DNA from: Chloroflexota bacterium
Lineage (GTDB): Bacteria > Chloroflexota > Anaerolineae > Promineifilales > Promineifilaceae
Length of the DNA: 7,051 bases
NCBI GenBank assembly: GCA_020353135.1
Contig: CP070688.1
Coordinates: 2,402,604 to 2,409,654, forward strand
Direction: 5' to 3'
Shown: piece after piece, positions 1 through 4,533 of the stretch
How the letters are laid out: each line of letters opens with the position of its first letter
Numbering within the stretch: the stretch's first letter is position 1
Notes under the pieces: generated by a model
The model's input: the letters and a program-made list of their open reading frames with translations, nothing else
Databases searched by the model: none
What the model was told of the DNA's origin: nothing
Position numbers and translations under genes: made by a program

Positions 1-717
1 GTTATCGCTCAAGCTGGCTACGGTAATGTCTTCGGCGTACCAACCTGCAACGTGCTGCCTGCGCCGGCCATCTACGCCTCCACGGCCAACGACGCTTGCT
101 TGGCGCAGGACGTCGAGGGAGCAAACGCGCTGCTGGACGAAGCCGGTTGGCTGCCCGGTCCCGATGGTATCCGCGAGAAGGATGGGGTGCGTCTAAGCAT
201 CCTCTACCAAACCTCTACCAATCAGGTCCGGCAGGGTACCCAGGCGCTGATTAAGCAGATGTGGGAGGCCATCGGCGTAGAGACCGAACTGCGCAATATT
301 GACTCAGGTGTCTTCTTCGGCGGCGATCCGGCCAGCCCGGACACCTACGGCAAGTTCTATGCCGATATCGAGATGTATACCAACGACTTCCCCGGCACCG
401 ATCCTGAGACTTACATGGCCAATTGGAGCTGTAGTGAGGTCTCTGGCGCGGTCAACCAGTGGATCGGCAACAACATTCCGCGATACTGCACAGAGGAATA
501 TGACGCGCTCGTCGCTCAGATGTCTCAGACAGCCGACCTGAACGAGCGGGCTGAGCTGGCTAAGCAAATGAACGACTTCTTGATGCAAGACTACATCATG
601 ATCCCCTTAGTCTGGCGAGGTGACGTCTCTGGTCATGCCAACACACTTTTGGGTGTGCGCATGAACTCTTGGGACTCCGAACTGTGGAATGTAGCCGACT
701 GGTCACGCGGTCAGTAG
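1..717 (+). CDS. ABC transporter substrate-binding protein, family 5 (peptide/nickel type), 3'-terminal part
   Basis: The reading frame is open from base 1 to the TAG at 715-717, giving the last 238 residues of a protein that begins outside the window. It matches the C-terminal lobe of family 5 extracellular solute-binding proteins: a segment starting NALLDEAGW at about visible residue 42, a conserved stretch around QALIKQMWEAIGVETELRNID, and the closing pattern of short helices ending in LWNVADW. Such proteins are lipoproteins or periplasmic/extracytoplasmic receptors that deliver oligopeptides, dipeptides, nickel or sugars to the permease pair. The two permease genes directly downstream support that role. 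Four cysteines (visible residues 16, 33, 144 and 163) lie in two close pairs, which suggests two disulfides in the exported protein (inference). The signal peptide and N-terminal lobe are not visible, and the substrate cannot be told from this sequence. An internal GTG at 52 is not a credible start because homology continues upstream of it. Confidence 0.92.
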   Translation, partial: VIAQAGYGNVFGVPTCNVLPAPAIYASTANDACLAQDVEGANALLDEAGWLPGPDGIREKDGVRLSILYQTSTNQVRQGTQALIKQMWEAIGVETELRNIDSGVFFGGDPASPDTYGKFYADIEMYTNDFPGTDPETYMANWSCSEVSGAVNQWIGNNIPRYCTEEYDALVAQMSQTADLNERAELAKQMNDFLMQDYIMIPLVWRGDVSGHANTLLGVRMNSWDSELWNVADWSRGQ

Positions 718-729
718 TTTTACAATGGA

Positions 730-763
730 GTGGCGCATCACTTCGCTGGTGAAGATTCGCCAC
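730..763 (+). promoter_or_regulatory. Intercistronic imperfect hairpin after the binding-protein gene
   Basis: The arms GTGGCG (730-735) and CGCCAC (758-763) are exact complements, and an inner stem CTTC (741-744) with GAAG (751-754) closes a six-base loop. The two stems are separated by an unequal internal loop. It lies 12 bases after the stop codon of the binding-protein gene. There is no following T-run, so it is not a classical intrinsic terminator. It may stabilise the 3' end of the binding-protein message (inference). Confidence 0.4.
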
Positions 764-779
764 CAAGTCTGTTAGCATC

Positions 780-812
780 GTGGTCCGCGGGTGCTTCGTT
801 CCCGCGGACCAC
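780..812 (+). promoter_or_regulatory. Strong 12-bp GC-rich hairpin between binding-protein and permease genes
   Basis: GTGGTCCGCGGG (780-791) and CCCGCGGACCAC (801-812) are perfect reverse complements with a nine-base loop, giving one of the most stable structures in the window. No T-run follows (the next bases are AGGCCCAT), so it is unlikely to be a complete intrinsic terminator. It sits 25 bases before the permease ATG at 838. In binding-protein-dependent transporter operons such as malEFG, a hairpin in this position protects the upstream message from 3' exonucleases, so that the receptor is made in excess over the permeases. That role is inferred here from position alone. Partial termination or attenuation is the alternative. 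Confidence 0.65.
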
Positions 813-837
813 AGGCCCATAAAATTACGGGAACGAC

Positions 838-1851
838 ATGATAAGGTACATCGTTCGGCGCCTGTTAATCGCCATCCCGACTCTGCTGGCCATTAGCTTC
901 GTCGTCTTCGCGATTCTCGACCTGGCTCCGAACGACCCTACCGGTCAGCTGCCCTTGACGATACGACCGGAGGTACGAGCCCAGATTCGCGAGTCACTAG
1001 GGCTAAACGAACCTTTTCACATACGCTACGTCCTATGGTTGCGCCAATTCTTCGTCAACGAACCGCTGAACATTATCGAAGAAACCTTCGACGTTCAGAT
1101 CGGCGATTCGGAGAACCGGTTGCGCATTCGCTCCTGGGCCACACGCAGCCCGGTGGTCGAGTTAATTGCTGAGCGGACGCCACAGACACTTTGGGTCGTT
1201 GGGCTGTCGTACTTGCTGTCGATACTTATAGCCGTTCCGATCGGGGTGATATCGGCCTACAAACAGTACTCGAAATTCGATCAGGTCGGGACATTCGTGG
1301 CCATGATCGGCTATTCCGTGCCTACTTTCTTTACTGGCCTTCTAGCCATCGTCATCTTCAGCGTCGTCCTTAAATGGTTGCCGTCGATCTATGATACGAC
1401 CCACAAGGTCACTGATCTGGAGAGCCTCTGGGTGCAGGTCAAGCAGATGATCATGCCGGTCATGGTCCTGGCCTTCTTCTCGGCCGCTCAGCTCAGTCGA
1501 TTCACTCGTTCTGCCATGCTAGACAACTTGAACCAGGAGTACGTGAGAACGGCGCGCTCCAAGGGGTTACGAGAACGGGTGGTGGTATCGGGTCACGTGT
1601 TAAGGAATAGTTTGATCCCCGTAGTTACTCTGGTGGCTCTGGGTATTCCGACCATCTTCGCCGGGGCGATCATAACCGAGCAGATCTTTCGGGTGAATGG
1701 ACTTGGCCAGCTGTTGATCTTGGCTATCCAGGGAGCGGACATCCCTCTGGTTCAGACGTTAACATTCATATTTGCCGTGTTGATCGTGATGTTTAACATC
1801 CTGGCCGACGTCATCTATGGCGTCCTCGATCCACGCATCAGGTACGATTAG
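838..1851 (+). CDS. ABC transporter permease, DppB/OppB type
   Basis: This 337-aa integral membrane subunit forms half of the transmembrane channel of a peptide/nickel-type importer. It begins with the classic MIRYIVRRLL start, a first membrane helix at about residues 9-29 and the family's GLNEPF-type segment at 55-60. Further helices lie at about 117-139, 151-178, 204-220, 261-280 and 307-330. The cytoplasmic coupling loop (EAA motif), which contacts the ATPase, is at about 234-257 and includes EYVRTARSKGL and HVLRN. The protein closes with the typical GVLDPRIRYD. The extracytoplasmic region between the first two helices looks longer than usual by roughly 25 residues around 75-105. The ATG at 838 has only a weak ribosome-binding sequence (GGGA, about 5 bases upstream) but is well placed for the family N-terminus. 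It follows the receptor gene and precedes the DppC-type gene by 16 bases, so the genes very likely form one operon. The substrate is unknown. Confidence 0.95.
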   Translation: MIRYIVRRLLIAIPTLLAISFVVFAILDLAPNDPTGQLPLTIRPEVRAQIRESLGLNEPFHIRYVLWLRQFFVNEPLNIIEETFDVQIGDSENRLRIRSWATRSPVVELIAERTPQTLWVVGLSYLLSILIAVPIGVISAYKQYSKFDQVGTFVAMIGYSVPTFFTGLLAIVIFSVVLKWLPSIYDTTHKVTDLESLWVQVKQMIMPVMVLAFFSAAQLSRFTRSAMLDNLNQEYVRTARSKGLRERVVVSGHVLRNSLIPVVTLVALGIPTIFAGAIITEQIFRVNGLGQLLILAIQGADIPLVQTLTFIFAVLIVMFNILADVIYGVLDPRIRYD

Positions 1852-1855
1852 AAGT

Positions 1856-1859
1856 GAGG
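1856..1859 (+). promoter_or_regulatory. Ribosome-binding site (GAGG) that decides the second permease start
   Basis: GAGG lies in the short gap after the TAG at 1849-1851 and is followed by an eight-base spacer and a GTG at 1868. The in-frame ATG at 1817, inside the upstream gene, has no comparable purine-rich sequence before it. This favours the GTG start. Confidence 0.6.
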
Positions 1860-1867
1860 CGGCTAAC

Positions 1868-2794
1868 GTGAGTGAAACAGTAGCTGCCCTCGAGGCGCCG
1901 GAAGACGCCGAGCGAAAGCACCGCTCGCTGTGGGGGGATGTCTGGATCCAATACCGTAAACACCGTCTTGCCATGGTTGGAACGGCCATCCTGGCTTTTG
2001 TCATTCTGTTCGTCCTGGTCGGGCCGGTTATCTACGGCGTCGATCCTCAATTCATCGACTTCACCAACGCCCATGCGAAACCCAGCCTGGAGCACCCATT
2101 TGGAACAGACGAACTCGGCAGGGACACGCTGGCTAGAGTCATGTCGGGCGGCCGCATATCATTGGCCGTGGGCGTTTCAGCCATGCTTGTGGCCATATTC
2201 CTTGGAGCGGCAATTGGCGGCTTGGCAGGCTACTACCGATCGCTCGACAGTCCACTGATGCGATTTACCGACATGTTCCTGGCATTACCTCTGCTGCCTT
2301 TGCTGCTCGTTATTCAACTCCTGTTTCGTGATCCCTTGCGTACCGCCTTTGGCATTGAAGTAGGTACATTTATCTTGATCGTTACGGTGATCGGCGTCCT
2401 GGCCTGGATGCCCACGGCTCGTGTCGTCCGCGGCGACGTGCTGTCGATCAAAGAAAATGAATTCGTCACGGCCGCCACAAGCATCGGCACCCGCCAGCGG
2501 CGCATCCTGTCAAGGCACATATTCCCTAACGTGTTGAGCCCCATTATGGTTGCCGCTACCCTGGGAATCGCGGCAGCAATCATCACCGAGTCAGCGCTAT
2601 CGTTCCTTGGTTTCGGTTTCCCTTCAGACTTCCCTACCTGGGGACGCCTACTGTTCGACGGTAAGGATTTTCTCACCGTCAACTTCTGGCTGGTGTTCTG
2701 GCCCGGTCTGTTCATTTCGCTGACCGTGCTTAGCGTCAATTTTATTGGCGATGGACTCCGCGACGCCCTGGATCCCCGACAGCGCGGCCGTTAG
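1868..2794 (+). CDS. ABC transporter permease, DppC/OppC type
   Basis: Read from the GTG at 1868 this is a 308-aa protein, close to the family's usual 290-310. It is the partner of the DppB-type permease in a peptide/nickel-type importer. An OppC N-terminal segment (LWGDVWIQYRKHRLAMVG, about 21-38) leads into the first membrane helix (about 36-57). The OppC signature HPFGTDELGRD is at 77-87. Further helices follow at about 97-121, 135-152, 166-182, 222-241 and 272-296. The EAA coupling loop is at about 198-221 (EFVTAATSIGT, then RHIFPN), followed by SALSFLGFG. The C-terminus RDALDPR is characteristic. An ATG at 1817 would add 17 residues and overlap the upstream gene by 35 bases, but it lacks a ribosome-binding site. 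No genes for the two ATPases (DppD/DppF type) follow, so they must lie left of the window or elsewhere. Confidence 0.94.
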   Translation: MSETVAALEAPEDAERKHRSLWGDVWIQYRKHRLAMVGTAILAFVILFVLVGPVIYGVDPQFIDFTNAHAKPSLEHPFGTDELGRDTLARVMSGGRISLAVGVSAMLVAIFLGAAIGGLAGYYRSLDSPLMRFTDMFLALPLLPLLLVIQLLFRDPLRTAFGIEVGTFILIVTVIGVLAWMPTARVVRGDVLSIKENEFVTAATSIGTRQRRILSRHIFPNVLSPIMVAATLGIAAAIITESALSFLGFGFPSDFPTWGRLLFDGKDFLTVNFWLVFWPGLFISLTVLSVNFIGDGLRDALDPRQRGR

Positions 2795-2805
2795 CCTTAA
2801 CGGTT
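2786..2805 (+). terminator. Small hairpin overlapping the second permease stop codon, possible weak terminator
   Basis: CCGTTA (2788-2793) and TAACGG (2798-2803) are exact complements around a GCCT loop, and two G-T pairs extend the stem outward. The TAG stop at 2792-2794 lies within it. Only two T residues follow, so it does not meet the usual rule for an intrinsic terminator. It may mark the end of the transporter operon, but this is weak. Confidence 0.3.
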
Positions 2806-2859
2806 CCGAGCAGCCGCCCTTTGCAGCTGGTATCAATTCAGATCTAGTTACCTTTCGAC

Positions 2860-2879
2860 AACTGCGTGGATTGGCAGTT
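2860..2879 (+). other. Short inverted repeat upstream of the small membrane protein gene
   Basis: AACTGC (2860-2865) and GCAGTT (2874-2879) are perfect complements with an eight-base spacer, 19 bases before the GTG at 2899. It could be an RNA hairpin in the leader or an operator-like dyad. A six-base match can also arise by chance, and no promoter hexamers with proper spacing were seen around it. Confidence 0.25.
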
Positions 2880-2898
2880 CTCAGAGAGTATTTGACCC

Positions 2899-3273
2899 GT
2901 GGGCGATCCGAAACTTGAGCGAGCTCGCGGCATCTCCGGTCGCCTGGGATTCTACCTACTGTGGATCCTGCTGGCCGCCTTTGGCGCCCTGGTCGCCCTT
3001 CAGTTGCATGCCACTATTATCTTCTTCAGCTTGAAGATTGTAGAGAATCCGGCCACGCGTCCGGCGGGATGGAACACGGACACGATCTACGGTTTGAGCC
3101 GCTTTCTGTTTCTGGTACTGGGTGCGCTGTGGCTTGTGGGTGCCCTGTTCTTGGAATCCTACCTTTCGGGAGCAGCTGAACAGCACCGATTAGTACGCCG
3201 CTCGCTTTGGCTCGCGCTCAGCCTAGCTTCGATTTATGCGGCCACTTACCTGGTTCAACTGCTTGCAGCGTAG
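2899..3273 (+). CDS. Small hypothetical membrane protein, three predicted helices
   Basis: This 124-aa protein does not match a family I can name. Hydrophobic stretches at about residues 18-44, 66-87 and 102-122 are strong membrane helices. Basic residues before the first helix (KLERARGISGR) and between the second and third (HRLVRR) fit a cytoplasmic N-terminus and second loop. The hydrophilic stretch ENPATRPAGWNTD between helices one and two would then be outside. The start is a GTG with only a poor purine-rich sequence (GAGAG at 2884-2888) about ten bases upstream, so the exact start is uncertain. It lies 104 bases after the second permease in the same direction and is convergent with the tpx gene. 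The spacing and the hairpin at the permease stop suggest separate transcription, but read-through is possible. The real-gene call rests on consistent helix composition over the full frame and the absence of a competing gene on either strand. Confidence 0.65.
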   Translation: MGDPKLERARGISGRLGFYLLWILLAAFGALVALQLHATIIFFSLKIVENPATRPAGWNTDTIYGLSRFLFLVLGALWLVGALFLESYLSGAAEQHRLVRRSLWLALSLASIYAATYLVQLLAA

Positions 3274-3353
3274 CAGGAGCAGGATCTTCCAACATTATCG
3301 AATTAGCAACGGAGGCTCAATCCAAACCACGCTCATCCTCTCCTAAAACTCAT

Positions 3354-3875
3354 CTATTTGGTGGCAGCCGCCACGGCCGCCAACGCTTCATCGTAGTCGG
3401 GGTGTTGGGAGATTTCCGGCACGTACTCGACATAGGTGATAACATCATTCTTGTCGATGACGAAGATGGCCCGCTGCTCAAGCCGGCGCTCTTCGACGTG
3501 CGTGCCATAGGCATCTCCAAAGTTCATATCCCTGTGATCGGACAGGACCACGACGCGTTCGACGCCGGCAGCACCACACCAGCGCTGCTGGTTCAGCGGA
3601 TGCTCTGCGCTTACCGCCAATACGACTACGTCATCCCCTAGATTAACAATCTCCTGGTTGAAGCGCCGGGTTTGAAAATCACAGACGCTGGTGTCCAAGG
3701 AGTGCACCACAGAGACTAGACGCACCTTGCCGGCAGTATCAGCCAGCGAGACCTCATTGAAATCGCGGGCCTCAAGTAGGAAGTCAGGAGCACGATCACC
3801 CGCTTCCAGCTGTTTACCCAGGACGGTAAGCGGCTTCCCTCCCCAGGTCACTCCACCAACGCGTACTTCAGTCAT
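3354..3875 (-). CDS. tpx: Thiol peroxidase (Tpx-type atypical 2-Cys peroxiredoxin)
   Basis: This 173-aa cytoplasmic enzyme should reduce hydrogen peroxide and alkyl hydroperoxides with electrons from a thioredoxin system. The Tpx pattern is clear: an N-terminal beta-hairpin with [12 protein letters not shown] (12-23), then GDRAPDF (26-32), the peroxidatic motif [15 protein letters not shown] (59-73) with Cys65, the resolving Cys100 in QQRWCGA, and the active-site Arg135 in QRAIFVID. The spacing of Cys65 and Cys100 fits the intramolecular disulfide of Tpx. The length is close to E. coli Tpx (168 aa). One oddity: the usual proline of the PxxxTxxC motif is His58 (HSLDTSVC), and the residue after the motif Thr is Ser rather than the frequent Pro. 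The ATG at 3875 has an excellent GGAGG (complement of 3881-3885) five bases upstream. The gene lies 152 bases downstream of the cold-shock gene in the same direction, so it probably has its own promoter, although a GATAAT-like hexamer there (complement of 3896-3901) lacks a convincing -35 partner. Confidence 0.94.
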   Translation of the reverse strand: MTEVRVGGVTWGGKPLTVLGKQLEAGDRAPDFLLEARDFNEVSLADTAGKVRLVSVVHSLDTSVCDFQTRRFNQEIVNLGDDVVVLAVSAEHPLNQQRWCGAAGVERVVVLSDHRDMNFGDAYGTHVEERRLEQRAIFVIDKNDVITYVEYVPEISQHPDYDEALAAVAAATK

Positions 3876-3880
3876 CTATT

Positions 3881-3885
3881 CCTCC
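3881..3885 (-). promoter_or_regulatory. Ribosome-binding site of tpx (GGAGG)
   Basis: On the minus strand GGAGG lies five bases before the ATG at 3875. It is the strongest Shine-Dalgarno sequence in the window and fixes the tpx start. Confidence 0.75.
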
Positions 3886-4027
3886 GGTCGTGCCTATTAT
3901 CGTCTTTGCCAGAGCACTTCGCCTGTTCAATGCTCTACATTTGCGGCCTTTGGCCCATACGGCCGGTCCGCCACTTCATAGAGCTACCCCAGTTCCTCAA
4001 GGCTCTCCTTGTCCCCTCGCCAAGTCG

Positions 4028-4489
4028 CTAATCGCTCGTCTCCGACCCATCAGACCCATCAACATACGGTTCAACGTCAGTTGCTTCCGGACCCTTGTTG
4101 CGTTCTTCGACATCGTAGAGCAGCCATTGGCCCTCTTGCAACTCGGTCGGTTCCACCAGCGAACTGGTCTTGTGGAAGAAGATGTCTTCTCCTGCGCCCC
4201 GGGCTATAAAGCCATAGCCCCGTGAAGGATTGTACCACTTCAACGTGCCAATATACTTGCCGGTCGCCGGGTCAATCTGGATCACCTCCGGCGTCATGAC
4301 CGACTGGGTTTCCCTCCGTGGGCGCGGTTTCTCCTCGCGCGGTTCACTTTGCGGCCGCACCTCAGCCACTTCCTTCACGTATTCCGGCTCGATCGGCAGA
4401 TTGGCCTCGGCAAGTTTGCGTTTCATCTCCACGGTGAACACAAAACGTCTTCCATCTTCATCTTCTGCCCAAGTGTCGCTATAGTTCAT
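4028..4489 (-). CDS. Cold-shock-domain protein with charged N-terminal extension
   Basis: The last half of this 153-aa protein is a cold-shock domain at about residues 77-142, a small beta-barrel that binds single-stranded nucleic acid. The nucleic-acid-binding motifs are visible: KWYNPSRGYGFI (84-95, RNP1) and DIFFHKT (102-108, RNP2), with aromatics Trp85, Tyr86, Tyr92, Phe94, Phe104, Phe105 and His106 at expected positions. Residues 1-45 form an acidic/charged segment (TWAEDEDGRRFVFTVEMKRK) of unknown function, and 46-63 are a linker rich in Pro, Arg and Glu. Stand-alone Csp proteins are only about 65-70 aa, so the extension is the unusual part. The tail is Ser/Gly/Asp-rich. The ATG at 4489 has AGGAG (complement of 4500-4504) ten bases upstream, supporting the long form over an internal Met65. 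The gene follows the topoisomerase gene by 44 bases on the same strand. Likely roles are RNA chaperone or transcription antiterminator (family knowledge). The specific target is unknown. Confidence 0.88.
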   Translation of the reverse strand: MNYSDTWAEDEDGRRFVFTVEMKRKLAEANLPIEPEYVKEVAEVRPQSEPREEKPRPRRETQSVMTPEVIQIDPATGKYIGTLKWYNPSRGYGFIARGAGEDIFFHKTSSLVEPTELQEGQWLLYDVEERNKGPEATDVEPYVDGSDGSETSD

Positions 4490-4522
4490 TGCTGCATCTC
4501 TCCTGGTAGTCTTTCATCAGCC

Positions 4523-4528
4523 ATTATA
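4523..4528 (-). promoter_or_regulatory. Candidate -10 element for the cold-shock gene
   Basis: On the minus strand a perfect TATAAT lies in the 44-base gap between the topoisomerase stop and the cold-shock ATG. Transcription would start near 4516 and give a leader of about 27 bases including the AGGAG. The expected -35 position falls within the end of the topoisomerase gene and reads ATGGAG at 17-base spacing, a poor match. The call rests on the -10 hexamer and its placement only. Confidence 0.4.
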
Positions 4529-4533
4529 CTCGC

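Noticed and set aside
736..742. The QGRYGQG motif in the topoisomerase (protein residues 736-742) considered as a relocated GyrA box.
   Set aside because: It lies in blade 5, where gyrases commonly carry a similar YPTxxRxxxG turn, so it is not evidence of a moved box. The start and end given here are residue numbers; the bases are about 4783-4803.
1817..1867. Upstream ATG start for the second permease, overlapping the first permease gene by 35 bases.
   Set aside because: It has no ribosome-binding sequence, and the added 17 residues do not resemble the family N-terminus; the GTG at 1868 has GAGG at good spacing.
3274..3353. Convergent 80-base gap, examined for a bidirectional terminator.
   Set aside because: No stem longer than about four base pairs with a T- or A-run was found on either strand.
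3207..3641. Plus-strand open frame of 144 codons across the convergent gap and the tpx gene.
   Set aside because: Most of it lies antisense to tpx, whose motifs are unmistakable, and its start is inside the small membrane protein gene.
3896..3930. Possible tpx promoter with GATAAT (complement of 3896-3901) and TTGAAC (complement of 3925-3930).
   Set aside because: The spacer between the hexamers is 23 bases, too long for a standard sigma-70 type promoter, and no better -35 sits at 16-18 bases.
3998..4011. Five-base-pair hairpin CAAGG/CCTTG just after the cold-shock gene, considered as a terminator.
   Set aside because: The stem is short and no T-run follows on the minus strand, so it is not distinguishable from chance.
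4479..4517. Twelve-residue minus-strand frame starting ATGAAAGAC in the cold-shock gene leader.
   Set aside because: It has no ribosome-binding site, would begin about at the predicted transcription start, and overlaps the real start out of frame.
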